Origin: Tangfeifania diversioriginum
GTDB lineage: Bacteria; Bacteroidota; Bacteroidia; Bacteroidales; Prolixibacteraceae
Assembly: GCF_900141875.1 (NCBI RefSeq)
Contig: NZ_FQZE01000003.1
Coordinates: 124,001 to 188,000 of the forward strand
Direction of reading: 5' to 3'
DNA: 64,000 nucleotides
Part shown: positions 27,853 to 35,299 of the stretch, in pieces
Position numbering within the stretch: position 1 is the stretch's first letter
How the letters are laid out: every line of letters starts with the position of its first letter
Program-made: the position numbers and the translations under genes
The notes under the pieces: model-generated
What the model was told of the DNA's origin: nothing
Database searches by the model: none
Seen by the model: the letters and a program-made list of their open reading frames with translations, nothing else

Positions 27853-29178
27853 TTACACATTTTTTAAAATGTAATAAGATCCAGCTCCCTTTTGTCCACT
27901 ACTTTCCAACAATTCTTTATTCACTAACTCAGTAAGGTCATTACTTGCTGTGTTTCTTGAGCAACCATTTATATTTTGATACTCACTATTCGTAATTTTG
28001 CCATTTTCTTTTACGTATTTCAAAGCTTCAATTTGTCTCTGATTTAATCCAAGAGATTCAAAATATTCAACGCTAAAACTATCTTTTCTAAACTCCACCC
28101 AAAAGCCTGACATGTCGTAATAATATTTGGGTTGGGGAATACCAAATTGAATGCATTCGTTAATTATTTTTATCGTTCCTCTTCCCCAAGATTCAATATA
28201 CCCACTTCTGAAAAGAGCATTTGCAATATCAGGATTGAAAGGTTTTGAAGGGTGTTTAGTCAATAGCTTTTCAATTGTCCAGTTTTCAGGCAACTGTCCT
28301 TCATTCCAAAAAATCAATTTATCGTCATACACGCTAATTTGGATTGGGACACCACCAGAATAATCTTTGTGACAAACAGCATTTAAAAGTGCCTCACGAA
28401 CAGCATTTTTTGGATATTCATATTTTTCAATCCTGTTTAAACCTTCATAACTTATTGATGATTTGATGTATTTGGTAAAAAGCAAGTCCATTGTTTTTTC
28501 AACCTGTTCAAAGATGTTTCCCGTAATTTCATCCTGAAATTTCAATTCATCGTCAGTCTCAAAATATCCAATTTTGACAAATGCACCGGTAACATATTTT
28601 GTGGGTTTTGGATGAAATAGAAGAATTGCTGCTCTTTTTAAGTAACTATTTTCAATCAACTGCAAATTGTCAGCTAAATCTTCATCTGTATCTGTCAATA
28701 CATCGTCTTCAATCCGTTGCGCTTTAACAGCTTTTTTTCTAAAAAAATCAAAGGTTTCTTTCTTTAAATCGGCAATTGAAATGTTTGGAAAAGGAACACC
28801 ATCCCACCGCTTCCCTTTGCGTTCTAACATAAATTTATCGAGTGCAGCACCTTTTAATTCCTGTTTTGTACTGCCACTTCTGTAATGATATTGACCTTTG
28901 TAATTTACAGGGTTAGGATAGGGTTCGATAATTATTTCAATGAATTGCTTTTCATTTTCGACCAGTAAATTAATATCGCAAATAATCCCCAAATTGGTTG
29001 CAATTTTGTTTGGTAAGTCGTCCATCAATCTTTTGGCATTATCAATACCAACAACCTCGCCTTTGTCGTTTTTGCCGATGTAGATTTTGCCTCCTTGCGC
29101 ATTTGCAAAACCGCAAATCCATTTCAGGTATTCATCGCGCCAACTTTCTTTCCACTCTATGTTTTGTTGCTCCTGCAT
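27853..29178 (-). CDS. AlbA_2/Schlafen-like DNA-binding protein with GHKL ATPase domain
   Basis: A 441-residue putative regulator. The N-terminal AlbA_2 (divergent AAA_4) domain covers about 1-125, with EWKESW, FANAQGGKIYIGKNDKGEVVGI and IEIIIEPYPNPVNYKGQYHYRSGSTKQEL. A HATPase_c_4 domain follows (about 258-350): AVREALLNAVCHKDYS, LIFWNEGQLP, SWGRGTIKI. A C-terminal winged helix has NQRQIEALKYVKENGKITNSEYQ. Members occur singly in accessory regions as regulators or defence components. It is bracketed by exact 28-bp direct repeats, which suggests it moved in as a unit. Confidence 0.88.
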   Translation of the reverse strand: MQEQQNIEWKESWRDEYLKWICGFANAQGGKIYIGKNDKGEVVGIDNAKRLMDDLPNKIATNLGIICDINLLVENEKQFIEIIIEPYPNPVNYKGQYHYRSGSTKQELKGAALDKFMLERKGKRWDGVPFPNISIADLKKETFDFFRKKAVKAQRIEDDVLTDTDEDLADNLQLIENSYLKRAAILLFHPKPTKYVTGAFVKIGYFETDDELKFQDEITGNIFEQVEKTMDLLFTKYIKSSISYEGLNRIEKYEYPKNAVREALLNAVCHKDYSGGVPIQISVYDDKLIFWNEGQLPENWTIEKLLTKHPSKPFNPDIANALFRSGYIESWGRGTIKIINECIQFGIPQPKYYYDMSGFWVEFRKDSFSVEYFESLGLNQRQIEALKYVKENGKITNSEYQNINGCSRNTASNDLTELVNKELLESSGQKGAGSYYILKNV

Positions 29179-29255
29179 AAGTTACAAACATACCCTTTCT
29201 GATGTTACAAATTCATTCAATTGATTACCTCTTTTGCATGGTTTTGATCAAATTC

Positions 29256-29283
29256 CAAATGTGCTTGACTGTGTGGGCTGGTT
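29256..29283. repeat. 28-bp direct repeat, copy upstream of the AlbA_2 gene
   Basis: An exact second copy of 27787-27814, located 78 bases upstream of the AlbA_2 gene start. Unlike the first copy it lacks the left arm of the palindrome. Just beyond it the DUF1998 remnant begins. Confidence 0.8.
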
Positions 29284-29313
29284 CTGTTATCATTTTTAAA
29301 ATTTATTTTCAGA

Positions 29314-29511
29314 TTATCCTAATTGTTTTAAAAAATTCAGTGCATTTTCTCTGTCAAGAATTTCATGGATTTTTTGGTTTTCATAATTACGTAAGCTACG
29401 ATAGCAAGAAGGAGAGCATTCACAAGTATCTAATAAATTTACTGCTCTCTCGATTACTGATTTTAATACTTCCCCATCTTCTGTTACAAGTCGTCTTGAA
29501 TGACCTGCATT
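29314..29511 (-). pseudogene. C-terminal stub of a DUF1998 (DrmB-like) helicase
   Basis: An open minus-strand frame of 65 codons before the TAA at 29314-29316. It reads like the extreme C-terminus of DUF1998 helicases. The key line is CECSPSCYRSLRNY followed by ENQKIHEILDRENALNFL, which fits the family end C-x-C-x-x-S-C-Y-x-C-L-R-x-Y-x-N-Q-x-x-H-x-x-L-D-R. The fourth Cys is already Ser. No start codon is available, and an in-frame stop lies directly upstream inside a palindrome. I read it as the remains of a defence-type helicase such as those of DISARM, cut off at the palindrome. Confidence 0.6.
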
Positions 29512-29548
29512 TTATTCATTGCAAACAAAGTTTATGAATAGTGCAGGT
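29503..29548. repeat. 46-bp imperfect palindrome at the helicase stub break point
   Basis: ACCTGCATTTTATTCAT at 29503-29519 faces ATGAATAGTGCAGGT at 29534-29548, with a two-base bulge and a 14-base loop. The coding remnant ends exactly here, and repeat module R1 begins ten bases beyond. This suggests a recombination boundary. Confidence 0.55.
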
Positions 29549-29557
29549 TAACAAGTA

Positions 29558-29780
29558 AAATTCTTATTTTTGTATCGTTCACGACTTCTTGCAGAGCATT
29601 TCAAGAATTCAATAATCACTTGAATATCAACAACAACCAAATATAAAATCGTCGTTAAGTACATAGAAAAAATTCCTGCAAAATAAACCGGGTTGTAGCC
29701 TGCCCGACTATGTCATTCAGGCGGGTTCAACATGGACTCATCACTGGGCGCTGCACGCTGCTCAGAGTCCTATTTATTAG
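29558..29780. repeat. 3'-flank module R1, behind the FRG gene
   Basis: Bases 29558-29698 align without gaps to 31242-31382 with 11 differences in 141 (about 92% identical). A second homologous block follows, GTTCAAC plus a 39-base tail ending TCCTATTTATTA, after an extra 26 bases (29699-29724) that R2 lacks. The module starts 12 bases after the FRG stop codon. The minus-strand frame in the 141-bp core stays open and reads YNPVYFAGIFSMYLT...RYKNKNF. Confidence 0.85.
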
Positions 29781-29791
29781 GTGCCGATTTT

Positions 29792-30952
29792 TCATCTTGA
29801 AGCAGTTAATCTTGTCCTAAACTTTATTTTGTATGTCTGCTCCATATTAAAATTTGCATATAATTTATTTATTTGTTCAATTTCTTCTTTTGGAATGACA
29901 TTCTGAGAATTCTTTAATTCATACCCAAAATCCATTAAAAATTGCTTCAATGTCTCTTTATTAAGTGATTTAAATTTAGGGTCTTCACATACATACTCGA
30001 ATGTTTCAATTGAAAATATTTTTCGTCTTTTAATTTTGTCAATTTCTGCCTCCATTAAATTTAATCCTTCATGAGGGTATATCTTTTTTCCAAGGTCCAT
30101 TTGATTAAATATGTAATTACATAATTCCTCATCATGTTTAAATCGAAATTTTTTAAAAGTGTTTTCTTTTTGCAAGCAATGTGATTTATCCATCATAGCA
30201 ACATAGCTGTTTTGCATATGACATCTCATAAAAGGCTGGAATCCTACAGGTAAAATTTTAACCGGTTGTGATTCCAATGGTATTAGATTATTTATATGAT
30301 TTGTTTGTTTTTGGAATATTACGCCAAATTGAGTTTTATAGCTTTTTTTGAAATCTTCCTTGTTGAGAGGTTCCCATTTATGTGATTGATTATCAAACTT
30401 ACAACAAGCAAAAAATAGGGCAACCTCGAAGTCAGCTGTAATATCCAACCAGCATGTTTCAAGTCCATAATGTTGAGCTAATTGTTCGTATAACAAATCA
30501 ATATAAATTTTGGCTGGTGCTTTATTGAATGAATATTGGCGCGATATAAACTTTTGAGTATGGTCTAATTTTAGTAATAGTTCAAGAAAATCTGCAATTC
30601 TCATGTAAGCAACAAACTCCTCAATCAATAATTCCTTTGAATTCTTCATCTTACTTAACCTACGATATAGCGAAGCTTGAGATGAGTCAAATAGTTGATT
30701 TTCTCCCCTATAATAATAACTTCTTTGAGCTTGCCTTATTACTGTCCCATGTGGATATGTCATAATGAAACCATCAATATACATGTCAGAAAAGACTTCT
30801 TTGAAAAAATCAAGTCTATTCCAACCATTTGGATACGGATTGTAATTATTGTTTCGTAATTTTCTTATTTCTTCAGCTTTTATTCTGTCAGTTTCATTTC
30901 CTTTTAATAAAGAGAATATTTGTTCTTTCGTTATGTCAATATATTTATTCAT
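29792..30952 (-). CDS. FRG domain-containing protein
   Basis: A 386-residue soluble protein. The FRG domain spans about residues 55-230. Its name motif appears as YYYRGENQLF (79-88), and the second hallmark is QHYGLETCWLDITADFEVALFFA (160-182). The C-terminal 150 residues are Lys-rich with no recognised domain. FRG proteins are widespread, of uncertain biochemistry, and often found in phage-defence neighbourhoods. Codon use is clearly more AT-rich than in the metabolic genes on either side, which fits recent transfer. It is followed by module R1 and preceded by the attC-like palindrome. Confidence 0.88.
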   Translation of the reverse strand: MNKYIDITKEQIFSLLKGNETDRIKAEEIRKLRNNNYNPYPNGWNRLDFFKEVFSDMYIDGFIMTYPHGTVIRQAQRSYYYRGENQLFDSSQASLYRRLSKMKNSKELLIEEFVAYMRIADFLELLLKLDHTQKFISRQYSFNKAPAKIYIDLLYEQLAQHYGLETCWLDITADFEVALFFACCKFDNQSHKWEPLNKEDFKKSYKTQFGVIFQKQTNHINNLIPLESQPVKILPVGFQPFMRCHMQNSYVAMMDKSHCLQKENTFKKFRFKHDEELCNYIFNQMDLGKKIYPHEGLNLMEAEIDKIKRRKIFSIETFEYVCEDPKFKSLNKETLKQFLMDFGYELKNSQNVIPKEEIEQINKLYANFNMEQTYKIKFRTRLTASR

Positions 30953-30978
30953 TTTGGGAAGTGTCGAGTTAAATTGGC

Positions 30979-31110
30979 AACTAACGGTAAATTGTATGAG
31001 TAGTGGCAGATTGCGGGCTTATCACCTGTCAAACCGCTACGTAGATTGAGCGGGCTACAAACCTTGATATTTAACACTTTCCCTGCCATTACTTATACAA
31101 AATGTTGAAC
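30979..31110. repeat. attC-like 132-bp imperfect palindrome
   Basis: The outer arms ATTGTATGAGTAGTGGCAG (30991-31009) and CTGCCATTACTTATACAAA (31083-31101) pair at 16 of 19 positions. An inner hairpin CCGCT/AGCGG lies near the middle. The ends carry CTAACGG on the left and GTTGAAC on the right (31104-31110), the latter fitting the integron core GTTRRRY. Size and architecture resemble integron attC sites and the large attC-like repeats seen between accessory genes in Bacteroidota. No integrase is in the window. Confidence 0.55.
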
Positions 31111-31241
31111 TAAATCCCTGCGGGATAGCTGAATTAAAAACACTCACAAAGTACTCATTTATTCCGTTGAAAATGAATTTCATCTTAATTCAATTGTTTC
31201 AATTTTCTATCGCCCCAAAAATTTTAAATATATAACAAATG
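31111..31241. other. AT-rich spacer between the attC-like palindrome and module R2
   Basis: No gene or RNA is recognised. With the palindrome and R2 it forms the 481-base gap between the FRG and HEPN genes. A short CCCTGCGGGA hairpin lies just after the palindrome. Confidence 0.4.
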
Positions 31242-31433
31242 AAATTCTTATTTTTGTATCGTTTACGACTTCTTGCAGAGTAGTTTAAGAATTCAATAAT
31301 CACCTGAATTTCAACAACAACCAAACCTAAAACCCTCGTTAAGTACATAGAAAAAAATCCTGCAAAATAAACCGGGTTGTAGTTCAACACAGAATAATCG
31401 CTGGGTCGTGCCGACCGCTCATATTCCTATTTA
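31242..31433. repeat. 3'-flank module R2, behind the TPR-HEPN gene
   Basis: The second copy of the R1 module. The 141-bp core is 31242-31382. It is followed directly by GTTCAAC (31382-31388) and the 39-base tail, which runs into the stop codon of the HEPN gene. The minus-strand frame is open with a possible GTG start (31390) and reads YNPVYFAGFFSMYLTRVLGL, a hydrophobic helix, then SARSRKRYKNKNF. It therefore could encode a 63-residue membrane peptide, though I do not call a gene. Confidence 0.85.
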
Positions 31434-32975
31434 TTATCTTCTGGCTTTTTCATTCTTAATTATCATTTCTTCTCTGGCACAAAAAACATAACTAAAAATT
31501 GCTGAACGAGTTAATTGTAGAAGATGTTTTGTTTTTAATTCAAAAACTTCTTTTGAGGTATGTGCAGAAAATTTTTTATCTGATATTAAACTCAATTTTG
31601 AGTCGTTTGATTCTGTAATTGAGAAAATACCATGTTCAATTTTATTTCTCCAGACTTTATAAAATCCAAATTCTCCATTTTTTTTATTTAAGTCACAGGC
31701 AATACTAAAAAGAGCAGTAAGATGAATATTTTTAAATGAATTTATTTTTTCCCACCTGTTAGATTTTTCTTTATAATGATGCCAAAAACTTTCGAAATAA
31801 ATGTTTTCATTTACTCCGACATCAAGGTCAAAAAGATAACAAATTCCTTCTGCTATTTTGTCAAGGATACCAAAACAGAGCCTAAAGCTTGTTCTTAGTT
31901 TTTCATGCTTAACACCATTGTGTATATCAAATGATAAGTCCTCATAGTGTACATTGTCATTATTTTCTTTAAACAAGTAATCGAAGTATAAACTTCTAGA
32001 TAAAGAAAATTCTGACTTAATTCTATTATGGAGCATTTCTAAATGAATTATTTTTTTGTCATTTGTTATTAATCCCGGATAGCCAATCACTAGATTGTCA
32101 ATTTTGGCTCCGTTGCATTTACAGTATAAACCGTACTCTGATAAATTCAAAAAGTTATCGAGATAATATTTAGTCTCTTTCGAATGTTTTTGATATTCTA
32201 GCTTATTTAATTCTTTCTCCTCACCAATTTTTTTGAAATCAAAATTATTCGCTTGTAAAAACTCTTTGCTTTTTTGCAACCCAGATTCTACGGTATTCTT
32301 TATTACATCCAAATGAATTGGATTTTTGAGTGCTTTTGTAAATAGGTTATAAACTTCCAAAAACAAGGAAATTGTTATTTCAGTATTTGCAGCTCGAAGC
32401 ATATATAAAAGTCCATCTGCTTTTGAGACTAGAGCCTGAGGAAAATTGGGATTGAATTTTAATACTGTGTCAAAAAGCTGTAAAGCTTCTACTATCCTAC
32501 CAGAATGATTTAAATTGTTCCCTAAGTTTGTTAGAACCTGAATGGAATATTGGTCAAGATTTTTTAAGTCTAATTTTTTAAAAGATTTTAAATATGCTTG
32601 TTTCGCATCGAAAAGATACTCTCTAACTGCATCTGGTTTGGGAAAGAATTCAGTATTGTTGTGAATTGAAATTTTATAAAGAGCATGATAACCATTTCCT
32701 AAGCAATAATCAATGCTATCTTCTCTAATATATTTTTTAAGAACTTCTTTATTATCATTGAATAATTTTAGCCCTTTAATAACTGCTTCTCTTTTATATG
32801 CTTCACTTCCAAGATTTATGTATGAACCTGCAATTTCAGCTAACAAGTACAAATCATCTTTTTCCTTTTCCGAAAATTCAGAAAATTGAGACTCTAATTC
32901 GTCAAATGCCTCTTTATATTTTCTGTTGTTAAGAAAAGTATCAATTCTATTTTTTAACTCTTTTGCTTCTTGCAT
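31434..32975 (-). CDS. TPR protein with C-terminal HEPN domain (LA2681-like)
   Basis: A 513-residue soluble protein. The N-terminal two thirds are helical repeats of TPR type, for example NLDQYSIQVLTNLGNNLNHSGRIVEALQLFDTVLKFNPNFPQALVSKADGLL. The C-terminal part ends with FGFYKVWRNKIEHGIFSI, where R-N-K-I-E-H (443-448) fits the Rx4-6H catalytic motif of HEPN ribonucleases. This arrangement matches LA2681-like HEPN proteins. HEPN nucleases cut RNA in toxin-antitoxin and abortive-infection systems, so a defence role is likely but unproven. The gene is very AT-rich, stands alone, and is followed by module R2. Confidence 0.72.
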   Translation of the reverse strand: MQEAKELKNRIDTFLNNRKYKEAFDELESQFSEFSEKEKDDLYLLAEIAGSYINLGSEAYKREAVIKGLKLFNDNKEVLKKYIREDSIDYCLGNGYHALYKISIHNNTEFFPKPDAVREYLFDAKQAYLKSFKKLDLKNLDQYSIQVLTNLGNNLNHSGRIVEALQLFDTVLKFNPNFPQALVSKADGLLYMLRAANTEITISLFLEVYNLFTKALKNPIHLDVIKNTVESGLQKSKEFLQANNFDFKKIGEEKELNKLEYQKHSKETKYYLDNFLNLSEYGLYCKCNGAKIDNLVIGYPGLITNDKKIIHLEMLHNRIKSEFSLSRSLYFDYLFKENNDNVHYEDLSFDIHNGVKHEKLRTSFRLCFGILDKIAEGICYLFDLDVGVNENIYFESFWHHYKEKSNRWEKINSFKNIHLTALFSIACDLNKKNGEFGFYKVWRNKIEHGIFSITESNDSKLSLISDKKFSAHTSKEVFELKTKHLLQLTRSAIFSYVFCAREEMIIKNEKARR

Positions 32976-33412
32976 GGTACTCTTTTAAGCTTGAAGATAA
33001 CTATGTTGTCTGTGATCCACAGCTATACAATATTTCTTCCCGCCGGAAATAGTGTCAACCTTTCTTATTTTATAAAGTAACTCGGTTTGCCTGTCATGTT
33101 GCAAAAAGAAGTTGGGCAGGGAAGCAATCCGGGATGGTTTGTTGGATTTGGAATTTCGCACAGGTTTTGGTTTTCAGTTTTTGTTAAACAATAAGGTGAG
33201 CTAAATTAGGGATTGCTGCCCGAAAAAGCAAATAAAAGCCTTATATTAATGGTTATAAGCGAAATAGCAAATCTCAAATAACAAATAACAAATAAATTCC
33301 AAAATATGAAAAACCAATTATCGAAACAATATATATTTCAGAATTTAAGAAATTTATTATCATTTCCTGTTAAAGAAAACTATCCTGTAAAGCGAGAAAT
33401 TATTTACCGAAT
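32976..33412. other. Non-coding boundary of the accessory region
   Basis: The 437 bases hold no credible gene. Around 33270-33300 is a tandem CAAATAA-type run, a motif seen scattered in Bacteroidota genomes. GCAGGGAAGCAATCC at about 33117 and GGATTGCTGCCC at about 33210 form a loose inverted pair. A 43-codon plus-strand ORF from 33306 runs into the opposite gene and has no recognisable features. This is where the sequence returns to the composition of the core genes. Confidence 0.4.
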
Positions 33413-34417
33413 TCAAATTTCGTTGGTATGCCAATAACAAATCTTAATACTTTCCAGCGCCGATTCCGGCATGCATTTTTCAGGTTGCTTGTTTTCTTCA
33501 GCACAGGAAATGAAATAGTTCATTTCGGACAGGAATCCATCGTTTCCCTCACCTGCAGAAACTGTTTTGGTTTCAGTATCGGTAGCAATAACAATGTTAT
33601 CCGGATCATTTGTTGAATAATGCACACTTGCATTTTCGAAGCGGGCAGAAAATCCGGCCTGAAACGGAAACCGGGTATGGAAGGTGTTGCCACCTTCAAT
33701 TTTCACATTTAATTCCGAATTGCCGTATTTCCACATTGCCGAAACATAATCGTAGTTACTAAGTTTGCCCGGCAAACAGTTGGCCGTGATTTTAACGGGA
33801 ACACCGCAAACCCACTGGGCAAAATCGATGTCGTGAATGACCAGGTCGAACAAAGCGCCGCCCGATGAGCCAAAATCTTTTTGCTTGTCTTTCCACTGGC
33901 CCCAGGCGGGCACACCCGAAAACCGCGACAACGAAAGAAATTCCAGCCGGCCAAGTTCCCCGCTGTCGATCCAGTTTTTCAGTGTTTGATACGGAGGCAT
34001 AAAACGCACCACGTGGCCCACCATCATAATTTTATTCATTTTCCGGGCCCGATTCAAAAGCTCCTCCCCCTTTTCAACGTCAAGTGTAAAAGGTTTTTCC
34101 AGAAAAACGTGGGTTCCGGCTTCAAGTGCCGTTTTGGCCATTTCAAAATGCAGGTTGGTATGCACGGCAATCACACAGGCATCGGGTTGTTCTGTTTTCA
34201 AACATTCAGCAAAATCGCTGTAAATATTCACTTTCGAAAGCTCTTCGGCATCAATGCTGCCGGTGTCAAAATTTCCGGATTCCCCTTTCAGGTTTTCGTG
34301 AATGTTTTCCGTGTTTTTATCCACTATGGCCGCTAACCGGGCATTCGGATTTTTCAGGATATTTCCGGTGTGGGTTTTTCCCATGAACCCAAATCCTACT
34401 ACTACAATTTTTATCAT
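33413..34417 (-). CDS. Gfo/Idh/MocA family oxidoreductase
   Basis: A 334-residue cytoplasmic NAD(P)-dependent dehydrogenase. It starts with VVVGFGFMGKTHTGNI (Rossmann glycines at 8-13), carries HVFLEKPFT (Lys of EKP) near residue 112, and SSGGALFDLVIHDIDFAQWV in the substrate domain. The start codon lies directly against the stop of the upstream SMP-30 gene (34418), so the pair is translationally coupled and probably handles the same sugar acid or lactone. Confidence 0.9.
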   Translation of the reverse strand: MIKIVVVGFGFMGKTHTGNILKNPNARLAAIVDKNTENIHENLKGESGNFDTGSIDAEELSKVNIYSDFAECLKTEQPDACVIAVHTNLHFEMAKTALEAGTHVFLEKPFTLDVEKGEELLNRARKMNKIMMVGHVVRFMPPYQTLKNWIDSGELGRLEFLSLSRFSGVPAWGQWKDKQKDFGSSGGALFDLVIHDIDFAQWVCGVPVKITANCLPGKLSNYDYVSAMWKYGNSELNVKIEGGNTFHTRFPFQAGFSARFENASVHYSTNDPDNIVIATDTETKTVSAGEGNDGFLSEMNYFISCAEENKQPEKCMPESALESIKICYWHTNEI

Positions 34418-35299
34418 TTAATCAACTCCTTTCATTTTTGTTTTCAATGTATAAACCGATGTGCGTGCGGTAATAAAAAGGGTTTTTCGTTTTTTTCCGC
34501 CAAAAACAACATTCGAAGGACTTTCAGGCACTTCAATTTTCTGAATCAGTTCGCCCTCCGGGTTGTAAACCCACACTTTTCCTGATGTGAGGTAAACATT
34601 GCCCTTTTTGTCGATGGTCATTCCGTCGCTTCCTTTGGGCGCAAAAAAAGTTTTATTTGCGAGCGTTCCATCCTGCTGAATGTTGTATTTCCAGATTTTG
34701 TCGTCGTTGATATCAGCTACGTAAAGCGTTTTTCCATCGGGTGTTCCAATCAAGCCGTTGGGCTGTTTGAAATCGTCGATTACCCGGATTATCTCTCCTT
34801 CGGGGCTCAGGTAATACACACCACGCACATCCTGTTCTTCGCCACGATTTTCATTCCACCAGCTCCGGTGGTAATACGGATCCGAAAAATAGATGCCTCC
34901 GTTTGGTGCAATCCACAAGTCGTTGGGGGCGTTAAGCAATTTCCCGTTGTACCCTTCGTGAATGAGATGAAACTCCTTATTTTCATCGAAATAACCAAGT
35001 TGGTTATACAAATCGGCACAGGTCACCAGCTGGCCTTTGTCGTTGAAATACATTCCGTTTGAACGCCGGGTGCCTTCCAGCCACAGCGAAACGCCTTCAT
35101 TTTCATCCCACACATAAATCCGGTCATTGGGCTGGTCGGTAAAATAAACTTTCCCGTCAGGGGCCACTGCCGGTCCTTCGGTAAATGAATAGCCGGTTCC
35201 GGCTTTTTCAATTTCGGCATTTTTTGCTACAATTTGGCTATTTTGAGAAAAGCCTGTAAATGAAAGCAGCAGGAAGAAAGCAATACTTAATATTTTCAT
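34418..35299 (-). CDS. Secreted SMP-30/gluconolactonase family protein
   Basis: A 293-residue six-bladed propeller with signal peptide (1-18). It has the metal-site motifs of lactonases: FTEGPAVAPDGKVYFTD (first blade, Glu), LNAPNDLWIAPNGGIYFSDP (Asn-Asp) and QPNGLIGTPDGKTLYVAD. Such enzymes open aldonolactones in the periplasm. Here the product would feed the coupled Gfo/Idh/MocA dehydrogenase. Substrate is unknown. Confidence 0.9.
   Translation of the reverse strand: MKILSIAFFLLLSFTGFSQNSQIVAKNAEIEKAGTGYSFTEGPAVAPDGKVYFTDQPNDRIYVWDENEGVSLWLEGTRRSNGMYFNDKGQLVTCADLYNQLGYFDENKEFHLIHEGYNGKLLNAPNDLWIAPNGGIYFSDPYYHRSWWNENRGEEQDVRGVYYLSPEGEIIRVIDDFKQPNGLIGTPDGKTLYVADINDDKIWKYNIQQDGTLANKTFFAPKGSDGMTIDKKGNVYLTSGKVWVYNPEGELIQKIEVPESPSNVVFGGKKRKTLFITARTSVYTLKTKMKGVD

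Noticed and set aside
29558-31433. Repeat modules R1 and R2 as ends of an insertion sequence or composite transposon
   Set aside because: No transposase is encoded between or beside them, the copies are direct not inverted, and each is tied to the 3' end of a different gene.
27598-33040. Similar words CTATACACAATATTTCTT (27603) and CTATACAATATTTCTT (33024) as island att sites
   Set aside because: Short, AT-rich and not identical, and no integrase gene lies between them; chance similarity is likely.
33270-33300. CAAATAA tandem run as a CRISPR-like array
   Set aside because: The units are seven bases long with no spacers. No CRISPR array or cas gene was seen anywhere in the window.
33306-33437. 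43-codon plus-strand ORF
   Set aside because: It runs into the 3' end of the opposite oxidoreductase gene, has no homology I recognise and follows a tandem-repeat leader.
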